The notes under the pieces: generated by a model
The model's input: only the letters and a program-made list of their open reading frames with translations
Database searches by the model: none
Told to the model about the DNA's origin: nothing
Translations under genes and position numbers: made by a program
Shown: positions 9,364 through 16,852 of the stretch, piece after piece
Layout of the letters: each line of letters opens with the position of its first letter
Position numbering within the stretch: the first letter of the stretch is position 1
NCBI GenBank assembly: GCA_045117995.1
Contig: JBGUOH010000005.1
Location: 1 to 64,000, forward strand
Source: RUG14515 sp045117995
GTDB lineage: Bacteria > Bacillota_I > Bacilli_A > RFN20 > CAG-826
Direction: 5' to 3'
DNA: 64,000 bases

Positions 9364-10334
9364 TGGGTCTAATTGCTTTTCTAAAAGAAAAATTTGCCAA
9401 GAAAGATAAGAAAGTTGATAAATATCAAGAAGGCTTAAGTAAGTCTCGTAAAAACTTTTCTAGCAAGTTGAATAGTCTTAGTGAACGTTATAAATCCGTT
9501 AACCAAGATTATTTTGATGAACTTGAACAAATCTTGATTGAAAGCGACGCTGGTATTTCCTTTACCTTAAATGTCATCGAAGAAGTTCTTAATCAAAGTA
9601 AAAAAGAACACATCACCGATCCAAAACAAATTAACGAAATTCTCGTTGATAAAATGTTCGTAGGCTACGCTGAAAAAGGTGACATTCAAAATGATGTCGT
9701 CTTTAGAAAAGACGGTCCTACAGTTTTATTAGTGGTTGGTGTGAATGGTGTGGGCAAAACCACAACAATCGCTAAACTCGCTCATCGTTATCTTAACCAA
9801 GGTAAGAAAGTTCTTCTCGTGGCCGCGGATACGTTCCGTGCGGGCGCTGTAGAACAATTAACCACTTGGGCGGAAAGATTAAAGATTAATATCGTCACTG
9901 GTAAACCAGAAAGCGATCCTGCTTCTGTTGCCTATGATGGTGTGAAAAAAGCCAAAGAAGACAATATCGATTTAGTCATCATTGATACCGCTGGTAGATT
10001 ACAAACCAAGAATAATCTCATGCTCGAACTTGGCAAGATTAAACGTGTCATGAGCAAAGAGATTCCAGAGGCACCACATGAAACATTCTTAATCATCGAT
10101 GCGACAACTGGTCAAAACGGTGTTGTACAAGCAAAAGCCTTTAAAGAAGTTACTGACTTAACTGGTATTGTCATTACTAAGATGGATGGTACCTCTAAAG
10201 GTGGTATTATCCTAGCGATAAGAGACGAATTAGGTGTTCCTGTGAGATTTATCGGTCTTGGTGAAAAGATGGACGATTTAGAGGAATTTGACCTCGATAA
10301 ATACCTTTATGGTTTATGTGTGGAGAATAACTAA
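9363..10334 (+). CDS. ftsY: Signal recognition particle receptor FtsY
   Basis: A 323-aa SRP GTPase that docks SRP-ribosome complexes at the membrane. A short Lys-rich N-terminus and N domain are followed by the G domain with GVNGVGKTTT (about residues 126-135), DTFRAGAVEQL, DTAGR and TKMDGTSKGG. The acidic A domain found in E. coli FtsY is absent, as in other Gram-positives. Its start overlaps the rnc stop by one base and its stop overlaps the ylxM start (TAATG). Confidence 0.96.
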   Translation: MGLIAFLKEKFAKKDKKVDKYQEGLSKSRKNFSSKLNSLSERYKSVNQDYFDELEQILIESDAGISFTLNVIEEVLNQSKKEHITDPKQINEILVDKMFVGYAEKGDIQNDVVFRKDGPTVLLVVGVNGVGKTTTIAKLAHRYLNQGKKVLLVAADTFRAGAVEQLTTWAERLKINIVTGKPESDPASVAYDGVKKAKEDNIDLVIIDTAGRLQTKNNLMLELGKIKRVMSKEIPEAPHETFLIIDATTGQNGVVQAKAFKEVTDLTGIVITKMDGTSKGGIILAIRDELGVPVRFIGLGEKMDDLEEFDLDKYLYGLCVENN

Positions 10335-10669
10335 TGGATAAGATTAAAAAGACTATTCGTTATAATTCTTTACTGAAGATATATGGCAACTTATTGAGTA
10401 AAACTCAATATGCCTTCGCTGATGCCTATTTCTCTTATGATTTATCATTAAGTGAAATTGCGGAAACTCATGATGTGAGCAGAAGCGCAGTGGAAGACGC
10501 CATTAAGAAAGCTCTTAAGAAATTAGATGATTACGAAAAAGAGCTCAAAGTATTAGAGAAGAACGAAAAGATTCTCGACCTCATTGTTAAAGCTAAAGAC
10601 GCTGAAGGCGATGAGAAAATTCAAGCATTAGAAGAAATAGAAAGGATTATATATAGTTATGGCATTTGA
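10334..10669 (+). CDS. ylxM: YlxM/p13-like SRP-associated DNA-binding-fold protein
   Basis: A 111-aa protein with a sigma-70 region-4-like helix-turn-helix: LSLSEIAETHDVSRSAVEDAIKKAL at about residues 36-60, of which the SEIAETHDVSRSAV core is diagnostic. YlxM proteins are encoded next to ffh and modulate the SRP GTPases. The gene sits between ftsY and ffh with a one-base overlap upstream and an 11-base overlap downstream, the conserved Firmicute arrangement. Confidence 0.9.
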   Translation: MDKIKKTIRYNSLLKIYGNLLSKTQYAFADAYFSYDLSLSEIAETHDVSRSAVEDAIKKALKKLDDYEKELKVLEKNEKILDLIVKAKDAEGDEKIQALEEIERIIYSYGI

Positions 10670-12032
10670 ATCATTAACTGAACGCCTTTCTGGCATATTT
10701 AAAAAGATCCGTGGCCAAGCCCGTTTAACAGAAAGCAACATGGAGGACATGCTCAAAGAAATCCGTGTCGCTCTTTTAGAAGCTGACGTTAACTACAAAG
10801 TCGTGAAAGAATTCACCACAAACGTCAAAGAAAAGGCTTTGGGCCAAGATGTATTAAGTAAACTTAATCCAAGCCAAATGCTCGTTAAAATCGTCCATGA
10901 CGAATTAATAGAGTTATTAGGTAGTGATGATAGTGAAATTAACTATCAAACAGGCCGTCCAACAATTATTATGCTCGTTGGTTTACAAGGTAGTGGTAAA
11001 ACCACAACCGCTGGTAAATTAGCCTATTTGTTAAAGAACAAACTTAAAAAGAAAGTCTTATTAGCCGCTTGTGACGTCTATCGTCCTGCTGCTATTGACC
11101 AATTAGATCAAATCGCTAAATCTGTCGGTGTTGATATCGTTAACATGGGCACAAAAGTGAATCCAGTTGATATCGCTAAAGCCGCCAAGAAAAAAGCTTA
11201 CGATGAAGACTATCACGTTTTAATCATCGATACCGCTGGTCGTCTACAAATTGATGAGACATTAATGGATGAATTAAACAACATTAAACACGATGTTGAA
11301 CCGCAAGAAATTCTCCTCTTAGTGGATGCTGCTGCCGGTCAAGATGCTGTGAACGTCGCCAATACATTTAATGATAAAATATCATTAACAGGTTGTATTA
11401 TGTCTAAATTAGATGGTGATGCCCGTGGTGGTGCTGCCCTCTCAATTAGACATATGACTGGTGTCCCAATCAAGTTCGCTGGTGTTGGTGAAAAAGTTAC
11501 TGATTTAGATATCTTCCATCCAGACCGTATGGCGGATCGTATCCTCGGTATGGGCGATGTCATGACTCTCGTTGAAAAAGCTCAACAAGAGTTAGACGAA
11601 AAAGAAGTTAAACACTCAATGAACAAGATGATGTCTGGTTCATTTGATTTAAACGATATGCTCGCACAAATGAAACAAATCAATAAACTTGGTTCGTTAG
11701 GCGGTATTTTAAAACTCATTCCAGGTATGCCAAAGATTTCTCCTGAACAACAAGAAGCCGCTGAAAGAGAAATGCGTAATTTCGAAATCATTATCAACTC
11801 AATGACTAAAGAAGAAAGAAAGCATCCTGAATTATTCAAATATTCTCGTAAGCAAAGAGTCGCTAATGGTTCTGGTAAGACCATGCAAGATATCAACAAG
11901 GTCTTAAAGAAATACGAGCAAATGAAAGAAATGATGAAGAAAATGGAGCAATACCGTAAGACCGGAAAGATGCCTCCAGGTGGCTTAGGCGGCATGGGTG
12001 GTATGGGTGGTATGGGCTTCCCAGGAATGTAA
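10659..12032 (+). CDS. ffh: Signal recognition particle protein Ffh
   Basis: A 457-aa SRP54 GTPase that binds signal peptides and SRP RNA. The N domain is followed by the G domain with GLQGSGKTTT (about 108-117), DVYRPAAIDQL, DTAGR and SKLDGDARGG. The Met-rich M domain starts near residue 310 and ends in a Gly-Met-rich tail. The start overlaps ylxM by 11 bases. It is the last gene of the plsX operon and faces trmD tail to tail. Confidence 0.97.
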   Translation: MAFESLTERLSGIFKKIRGQARLTESNMEDMLKEIRVALLEADVNYKVVKEFTTNVKEKALGQDVLSKLNPSQMLVKIVHDELIELLGSDDSEINYQTGRPTIIMLVGLQGSGKTTTAGKLAYLLKNKLKKKVLLAACDVYRPAAIDQLDQIAKSVGVDIVNMGTKVNPVDIAKAAKKKAYDEDYHVLIIDTAGRLQIDETLMDELNNIKHDVEPQEILLLVDAAAGQDAVNVANTFNDKISLTGCIMSKLDGDARGGAALSIRHMTGVPIKFAGVGEKVTDLDIFHPDRMADRILGMGDVMTLVEKAQQELDEKEVKHSMNKMMSGSFDLNDMLAQMKQINKLGSLGGILKLIPGMPKISPEQQEAAEREMRNFEIIINSMTKEERKHPELFKYSRKQRVANGSGKTMQDINKVLKKYEQMKEMMKKMEQYRKTGKMPPGGLGGMGGMGGMGFPGM

Positions 12033-12039
12033 AAAAATA

Positions 12040-12066
12040 AGTGAGGCAATTTAACCTCACTTTTCT
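12040..12066. terminator. Shared bidirectional terminator, ffh/trmD
   Basis: Hairpin AGTGAGG-CAATTTAA-CCTCACT with A-rich 5' flank and T-rich 3' flank, so it can stop both converging transcripts. It overlaps the last codons and the TGA stop of trmD. Confidence 0.8.
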
Positions 12067-12836
12067 TTTATAAACTTTTTACCTTTTTCGATAGCGTCTT
12101 TTTCCCATTTAGGAGTTTCATCACTGTTAAGTTCATCCATCAATTTCTTTTCTTGCTTACTCAATGGATAGTTCTTTAAAAGGTCTGGACGATACTCTTT
12201 TGTGAGCTTTAAAGATTGCTTTTTACGCCACTTCTCGATAGCTCCGTGATTACCTGAATATAGGATATCTGGAATATACTCTCCATCATATTCAAATGGT
12301 TCACTATATTGTGGATATTCAAGTAAGCCATTTTCAAATGATTCATCCACAATGGAATCCGCGGCAATGACGCCATCTAATAATCTAATAATAGAATCAG
12401 AAATAATCTCTGCGCCGATCTCTCCACCTGTGAGAATGTAATCACCAATTGACACTAATTCATCAACGTACTTGTTAATGCGTTCATCAGTACCTTCATA
12501 ATGACCACAAATAAGGATGATGTGTTCATAATTCTTAGCAAAATAGCGGGCACGTGCTTGATTGTATGTCTTTCCTCTTGGTGAAAGAAGAATAACGTGG
12601 CTGTTCTCTTTTTTGACGCTCTTTAAGCAGTCGATAACTGGTTGACACTTCATAATCAAACCAGCACCTCCACCTACAGGAGCGCTGTCAACGCGACCAT
12701 ATTTATCAGTGGTGAAATCGCGGATATTAACGATCTCAATTTCCACTTGTTCTTTGGCAATCGCGCGTTTGATGATTGAGTTGGTTAAAAAACCATCAAA
12801 GAATTCAGGGAATAATGTGAGGATACTTATTTTCAT
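12057..12836 (-). CDS. trmD: tRNA (guanine37-N1)-methyltransferase TrmD
   Basis: A 259-aa SPOUT enzyme that methylates G37 in tRNAs reading CNN codons and prevents frameshifting. The N-terminal ISILTLFPEFFDGF is typical, and the trefoil-knot S-adenosylmethionine site is visible as ICGHYEGTDERI and SIGDYILTGGE. The start overlaps the rimM stop (ATGA), and a GGAGG lies inside the end of rimM. It is last in a minus-strand operon rpsP-khpA-rimM-trmD that is inverted relative to both flanks. Confidence 0.96.
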   Translation of the reverse strand: MKISILTLFPEFFDGFLTNSIIKRAIAKEQVEIEIVNIRDFTTDKYGRVDSAPVGGGAGLIMKCQPVIDCLKSVKKENSHVILLSPRGKTYNQARARYFAKNYEHIILICGHYEGTDERINKYVDELVSIGDYILTGGEIGAEIISDSIIRLLDGVIAADSIVDESFENGLLEYPQYSEPFEYDGEYIPDILYSGNHGAIEKWRKKQSLKLTKEYRPDLLKNYPLSKQEKKLMDELNSDETPKWEKDAIEKGKKFIKEK

Positions 12837-13348
12837 AACATACCTCCAATTACATTAATCTCAATTTCCTTTTTGTTAATATCAACTCTTCTGATAAAAG
12901 CTTTAACAAATGGAACGAAGAAGTCTTCTTTACCCGCTCTTTTGACTCTCAATGTGAGTTGAGCTGGGAACTCTTCAACTTCCTTAACAACACCTAATTC
13001 TTGACCTTTTTCATCGAGAACTTTGCAACCTACAAGGTCCACAAAGTAATAGGTGTCTTTATCCATGATATCGTAGTCTTTTAAGGCATGAATTTCATAG
13101 CCCTTAAATTCTAAAGCTTCTTCTTTGGAGTTGATGCCTTGCGCTTTAACGAAATCGAATTGGCCGTTGCTTCTGTAGCTTTCAACGACAACAGTCATAC
13201 GTTGCTTGGTGTTTGCTTGATACAAGTAAATCTCTTTGCCTTCTTGATAACGCTTACTAGCGAAATCCGTTTTACTGAGTACCTTGAAAGTACCATCTAA
13301 AGAGAAGGCATCAGTGATATAACCAAGTAACAAATATTCGTTTTGCAT
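12833..13348 (-). CDS. rimM: 16S rRNA processing protein RimM
   Basis: A 171-aa ribosome maturation factor that helps the 30S head mature by binding S19. An N-terminal RimM beta-barrel (LLGYITDAFSLDGTFKV, about 6-22) is followed by a PRC-barrel (about 95-170) containing YYFVDLVGCKV and PFVKAFI. It lies between khpA and trmD, the conserved order. The YlqD gene found here in Bacillus is missing. Confidence 0.93.
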   Translation of the reverse strand: MQNEYLLLGYITDAFSLDGTFKVLSKTDFASKRYQEGKEIYLYQANTKQRMTVVVESYRSNGQFDFVKAQGINSKEEALEFKGYEIHALKDYDIMDKDTYYFVDLVGCKVLDEKGQELGVVKEVEEFPAQLTLRVKRAGKEDFFVPFVKAFIRRVDINKKEIEINVIGGML

Positions 13349-13368
13349 ACTATTAACAAAAAAGAGGA

Positions 13369-13629
13369 TTAATCCTCTTTTCTTTCATCATCAAAGGATT
13401 CAAATTTGAGATGGACGTGTTTTTCTTCGCTCTTGCCAGCAATAGAAACAACTTCTCTAATTGCATTAGCAATAACACCACGACGACCGATTAATCTAGC
13501 GGTATCATCTTTTTCGGCTGCGATAATAATTAAGACGTCTTTCTCTTCTTCGTTCACTCTGAGAAGAACGGAATCAGAATCTTCAACGATTGGATCGATG
13601 ATAGTCTTAACGATTTTTTCGTAATCCAT
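13369..13629 (-). CDS. khpA: KH-domain RNA-binding protein KhpA
   Basis: An 86-aa single-KH protein (YlqC family). The GxxG loop appears in RLIGRRGVIANAIR at about residues 41-54. KhpA forms a complex with KhpB in other Firmicutes and influences RNA processing and cell elongation. It lies nine bases after rpsP in the operon. A stem in the rimM-khpA gap (AAAAAGAGGATTAATCCTCTTTTCT, split over 13357-13382) may act as a weak terminator or processing site. Confidence 0.9.
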   Translation of the reverse strand: MDYEKIVKTIIDPIVEDSDSVLLRVNEEEKDVLIIIAAEKDDTARLIGRRGVIANAIREVVSIAGKSEEKHVHLKFESFDDERKED

Positions 13630-13638
13630 CGTGAACTC

Positions 13639-13914
13639 CTATTTTTCGTTTTTCTTGTTAGCAACGAATTTGGCGTTTAAGCCTTTGCGGTTGAACATGG
13701 CTTTAACTGTTTCTGATGGAACAGCACCGGCGTTTAACCATTTTAATGCTAATTCTTCATCGATAACGGCGTTTTCGATACCTTTGGCTGGATCATAGTA
13801 ACCAATTTGTTCGATGTAACGGCCATCACGAGCGAAGTGACTGTCAGCGGCGACGACACGGAAGAATGGATCTTTATGTCTACCGATTCTTGTTAATCTA
13901 ATTTTAACTGCCAT
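13639..13914 (-). CDS. rpsP: 30S ribosomal protein S16
   Basis: A 91-aa S16 with the family start VKIRLTRIGRHKDPFFRVV and the later GYYDP and LNAGAVPSETV motifs. It is the first gene of the minus-strand operon rpsP-khpA-rimM-trmD. An SD (TAGGAGGCTA) lies directly before the ATG and a strong promoter lies upstream at 13948-13976. Confidence 0.97.
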   Translation of the reverse strand: MAVKIRLTRIGRHKDPFFRVVAADSHFARDGRYIEQIGYYDPAKGIENAVIDEELALKWLNAGAVPSETVKAMFNRKGLNAKFVANKKNEK

Positions 13915-13947
13915 AATAATAGCCTCCTAATTTTTATGTCCGTAGCA

Positions 13948-13976
13948 ATATTACTAGTAATAATAAGTAGTGTCAA
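13948..13976 (-). promoter_or_regulatory. Promoter of the inverted rpsP operon
   Basis: On the minus strand: TTGACA (13976-13971), 17-bp spacer, TAATAT (13953-13948). The leader is about 27 bases and carries the SD. It is divergent from the rplS promoter. Confidence 0.85.
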
Positions 13977-14017
13977 GCATTTTTGCTTTACAGTAATAAC
14001 ATTTATATAAAAAAGGT

Positions 14018-14046
14018 TTGCAAAAGCTCTTTCTAATTGTTATTAT
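14018..14046 (+). promoter_or_regulatory. Promoter of rplS
   Basis: TTGCAA (14018-14023), 17-bp spacer, TATTAT (14041-14046). Confidence 0.8.
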
Positions 14047-14053
14047 ACATAAG

Positions 14054-14130
14054 CATGTTTTATAACATGATACGGATGTTCCGCTGTCGAAATGAGAATG
14101 AACATCAAGAGAACGTTACTTGAAGGAGGT
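14054..14130 (+). ncRNA. Ribosomal protein L19 leader RNA
   Basis: The rplS 5' leader is structured and resembles the Firmicute L19 leader family. A first hairpin CATGTT-TTAT-AACATG lies at 14054-14069. A second stem, GATGTTC (14075-14081) with GAACATC (14100-14106), encloses the characteristic CCGCTGTCGA loop segment and is followed by AAGAGAACG. The SD GGAGG comes at 14125-14129. L19 is thought to bind such leaders and limit its own synthesis. Family assignment is from memory of the consensus, not a model search. Confidence 0.65.
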
Positions 14131-14141
14131 CAAAAACGATT

Positions 14142-14489
14142 ATGAACAATAACTTAGTCAATGAGATCACCGCTAGTCAATTACGTAATGATTTACCAGA
14201 ATTCACTTCTGGTGACGAAGTCAAAGTGTCTGTCCGTATTGTTGAAGGCAACAAGACTCGTATCCAAAACTTCCAAGGCGTGGTAATTTCCCGTCGTGGT
14301 GGTGGTGTCTCCGCCACATTTACAGTTCGTAAAATGTCCGGTGGCATCGGTGTGGAAAGAACTTTCCCTGTTAATTCTCCATCCGTCGCTTCTGTGCAAG
14401 TAGTGCGCAAAGGTAAAGTGAGAAGAAACAAAATCACTTATATCCGTAAGTTGTCTGGCAAATCTGCTCGTATTAAAGAAATTCTCTAA
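14142..14489 (+). CDS. rplS: 50S ribosomal protein L19
   Basis: A 115-aa L19. Typical segments are FTSGDEVKVSVRIVEG, QNFQGVVISRRGGG and ERTFPVNSPSV. It normally follows trmD in one operon. Here trmD-rimM-khpA-rpsP is turned round, and L19 has its own promoter, leader RNA and terminator. Confidence 0.97.
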   Translation: MNNNLVNEITASQLRNDLPEFTSGDEVKVSVRIVEGNKTRIQNFQGVVISRRGGGVSATFTVRKMSGGIGVERTFPVNSPSVASVQVVRKGKVRRNKITYIRKLSGKSARIKEIL

Positions 14490-14511
14490 TACTAGTGGTC
14501 AGATAAAAAAT

Positions 14512-14534
14512 GGGCTTGGAAAAGCCCTTTTTTA
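14512..14534 (+). terminator. Intrinsic terminator after rplS
   Basis: Hairpin GGGCTT-GGAAA-AAGCCC followed by a run of T. Confidence 0.85.
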
Positions 14535-14564
14535 TTGCCTTGTGCGCGCAAAACCTCATATAAT
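14535..14564 (+). promoter_or_regulatory. Promoter of lepB, implies a leaderless mRNA
   Basis: TTGCCT (14535-14540), 18-bp spacer, TATAAT (14559-14564). The next in-frame ATG (14572) begins 7 bases after the -10, at the expected transcription start. Upstream in-frame starts (GTG 14542, ATG 14563) lie inside the promoter. Confidence 0.65.
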
Positions 14565-14571
14565 GAGAAAG

Positions 14572-15318
14572 ATGAAAAGTAAGAAAATCTATAACATTCT
14601 TAAAGCCGTAGGTGTCTTTGCCTTGCTTATTGGTGTCTGCGTCAGTGCAGCCCTATTTTTTCATACCTATTATTATGATTTAATTTATGTTTCCGGTGCT
14701 TCTATGTATCCAACCCTAAATGGCGACGAAGACGAATCACAAGGCTCAATCGTGGACTTCGGTATTGTTGATCCACATGAATCCGCTAAGAAGCATATTA
14801 AGAGATTTAGCATTGTTAGTACTTATTATCCAGACAGCACTGATTACGATTTAGTTAATAATAAATTAAAACCAAACGCTAAAAAGAAGATTAAACGTGT
14901 TGTGGCCCTTCCAGGTGAAACATTTAAAATTAAGGAAGATAAACTCTATGTCATGAAAGATGGACAGTTTGAACATATTCCTTATAGTTTTAAAATCGTG
15001 CAAAAGGATGGCGTTTATCCAAAGGATACCGCTACACCAATTACACTTAAGGACAACGAATACTGGGTATTAGGCGATAATCGCCCCGCCAGTAGGGATT
15101 GTGCTTCTTTAGGTACTCCAATTACCTATGAGAATATTTATGGTGTTTTAGTGGCTATTGAAGGCAAAGGAACACTTTACGTTAAAGAATATGTTTGCGA
15201 TACTTGTGGTAATGTTGAAAAGACTTCAAAAACTGGAGAATGCACAAAATGCTTCAACACAATGAGAGCGGTTTATGATGTTAAAGATAAACATTATCAT
15301 TGGCCAACATTTTATTAG
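14572..15318 (+). CDS. lepB: Signal peptidase I with C-terminal zinc-ribbon-like motif
   Basis: A 248-aa type I signal peptidase. One N-terminal membrane segment (about 8-31) is followed by the catalytic Ser44 in SGASMYPT, the general-base Lys108 in KRVVALPGE, and LGDNRPASRDCASLG (about 168-181). After the catalytic fold there is an unusual tail with two Cys pairs, CDTC (209-212) and CTKC (224-227), spaced like a small zinc ribbon, then an aromatic His-rich end. Start 14572 was chosen because the promoter -10 box covers earlier start codons. It lies between rplS and rbgA, where signal peptidase genes are often found. It could mature the secreted proteins of this window. Confidence 0.92.
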   Translation: MKSKKIYNILKAVGVFALLIGVCVSAALFFHTYYYDLIYVSGASMYPTLNGDEDESQGSIVDFGIVDPHESAKKHIKRFSIVSTYYPDSTDYDLVNNKLKPNAKKKIKRVVALPGETFKIKEDKLYVMKDGQFEHIPYSFKIVQKDGVYPKDTATPITLKDNEYWVLGDNRPASRDCASLGTPITYENIYGVLVAIEGKGTLYVKEYVCDTCGNVEKTSKTGECTKCFNTMRAVYDVKDKHYHWPTFY

Positions 15319-15329
15319 AGGAGAGAAAG

Positions 15330-16181
15330 ATGGGACAACAAATTCACTGGTTTCCAGGACACATGAATAAGGCTTTGAATGAAGTCGAAAATAAGGTTAA
15401 ACTCGTTGACGTTGTTATCGAGCTTTTAGACGCGAGAGCGCCTCTTTCTTCCATCAATGAAAATTTAGAAAAATTAATCCAAAATAAAAAGAAATTAATC
15501 GTCTTAACTAAGATTGATTTAGCCGATCCAGCGGCCACAAAAGAATGGATTGAAGAGTTAAAGAAAAAGTATGATTCCATTCTTACATTAGACTTAAAAA
15601 ATAATGGTGCGGAAGCCATTCTTTCTAAAGCCGTTATTAACTTAGGAAAAGATAAATGGGCTAAAGAAATGGCTAAGGGAATGAAACCTCAACCAATCAG
15701 AGCGATGATTATTGGTATTCCTAATGTCGGTAAGTCTTCTCTTATCAACCGTATTGCCAAAAGGAAGGCAGCAGGTGTACAAAATAAGCCAGGATATACA
15801 CGTGGAGAGCAATGGATTAAAGTCAATAAAGACTTCTTGCTTTTAGATACTCCTGGAATCCTACCAATGAGCTATGAAAATCAGAAAAAAGCAGCACATC
15901 TCGCCTTAATTGGTTCTATCCGTGAAGAAATCTTACCAAATGAAACACTAGGCGAAATGCTTTTAGAATATTTACGAAATCAATACCCGTCCTCGCTAAA
16001 TGAGCGATATGGTATCGAAAATGTCGGTGATAGAATTACTGTCTTAAACCAAATTGCCGAAAGACGCAAATTGGTGGACAGTGTTGGACAAAATGACTTA
16101 CTCAGAGCGGAGGCACTTTTACTCAAAGAATTCAAAGATGGTCTCCTTGGAAAGATCACATTAGAAAAATATGGCGCTTGA
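15330..16181 (+). CDS. rbgA: Ribosome biogenesis GTPase RbgA (YlqF)
   Basis: A 283-aa circularly permuted GTPase needed for late 50S assembly. The N-terminal HWFPGHMNKA is the family signature. G4 (LTKIDLAD, about 54-61) precedes G1 (GIPNVGKSSLIN) and G3 (DTPG), which proves the permutation. A C-terminal helical RNA-binding domain follows. ATG 15330 was chosen because GAGGAGAG lies just before it; a longer in-frame ORF would overlap lepB. Its end overlaps rnhB by 11 bases. Confidence 0.95.
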   Translation: MGQQIHWFPGHMNKALNEVENKVKLVDVVIELLDARAPLSSINENLEKLIQNKKKLIVLTKIDLADPAATKEWIEELKKKYDSILTLDLKNNGAEAILSKAVINLGKDKWAKEMAKGMKPQPIRAMIIGIPNVGKSSLINRIAKRKAAGVQNKPGYTRGEQWIKVNKDFLLLDTPGILPMSYENQKKAAHLALIGSIREEILPNETLGEMLLEYLRNQYPSSLNERYGIENVGDRITVLNQIAERRKLVDSVGQNDLLRAEALLLKEFKDGLLGKITLEKYGA

Positions 16182-16794
16182 TTTAGATGAGCAATATTAC
16201 GCTCAGGGATATAAGCTTATCGTAGGCTGTGATGAAGCTGGGCGAGGATGTCTTCTCGGACCTGTTTTTGCCGCCGCTGTGATCTTGCCTCAAGGTCTTG
16301 TTTCGCCTCTCATTAACGACTCAAAACAACTCACCGCTAAGAAGAGAGAAGAAGCCTATGATTTTATCGTTAATAATGCGATTGCATATGGTATCGCTTC
16401 TGTGAATGCAGATGAGATAGATGAGGTTAATATTTATAACGCTTCTAGACTCGCCATGCAACGCGCAATCGAGAAGATGAATCATGACTTTGATTTAGTC
16501 TTAACGGACGCCATGAAGATGCCAAATTATCCAAAGCCAGTGGTCGATGTTATACATGGTGATGCACTTTCTTTAAATATTGCCGCAGCGTCAATTTTAG
16601 CGAAAGTTTCACGTGATCGCTTATGTTTAGAATTAGATAAACAATATCCGGAGTACAACATCAAGAAAAACAAAGGATATGGCACTAAAGACCACCTTGA
16701 AGCGCTCAAAAAGTATGGTCCAGTAAAACATCTACATCGCTTCACTTACGCTCCTGTAAAAGCCTGCTTTATTGAAAAAGTTTCATTATTTTAA
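16171..16794 (+). CDS. rnhB: Ribonuclease HII
   Basis: A 207-aa endonuclease that removes ribonucleotides from DNA. The catalytic DEAGRG motif (about 21-26) is intact, but the usual Pro-Leu-Ala-Gly after it is replaced by CLLGPV. The second catalytic region includes LTDAMKMPN, and AAASILAKVSRDR is typical of RNase HII. The start lies within the end of rbgA, so the pair is translationally coupled. Confidence 0.94.
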   Translation: MALDLDEQYYAQGYKLIVGCDEAGRGCLLGPVFAAAVILPQGLVSPLINDSKQLTAKKREEAYDFIVNNAIAYGIASVNADEIDEVNIYNASRLAMQRAIEKMNHDFDLVLTDAMKMPNYPKPVVDVIHGDALSLNIAAASILAKVSRDRLCLELDKQYPEYNIKKNKGYGTKDHLEALKKYGPVKHLHRFTYAPVKACFIEKVSLF

Positions 16795-16821
16795 AGAAAT
16801 TTAGGAAAAATTTTGAATTCA

Positions 16822-16851
16822 CCTCCTACTTAATAAATAGGAGGGTTTTTT
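16822..16851 (+). promoter_or_regulatory. Hairpin that pairs the dprA Shine-Dalgarno and resembles a terminator
   Basis: CCTCCTA (16822-16828) pairs perfectly with TAGGAGG (16838-16844) across a 9-base loop. The 3' arm is the SD of dprA. A T6 run (16846-16851) follows, and the ATG comes at 16853. The element can therefore end transcription after rnhB or hide the dprA ribosome-binding site. Confidence 0.7.
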
Positions 16852-16852
16852 A

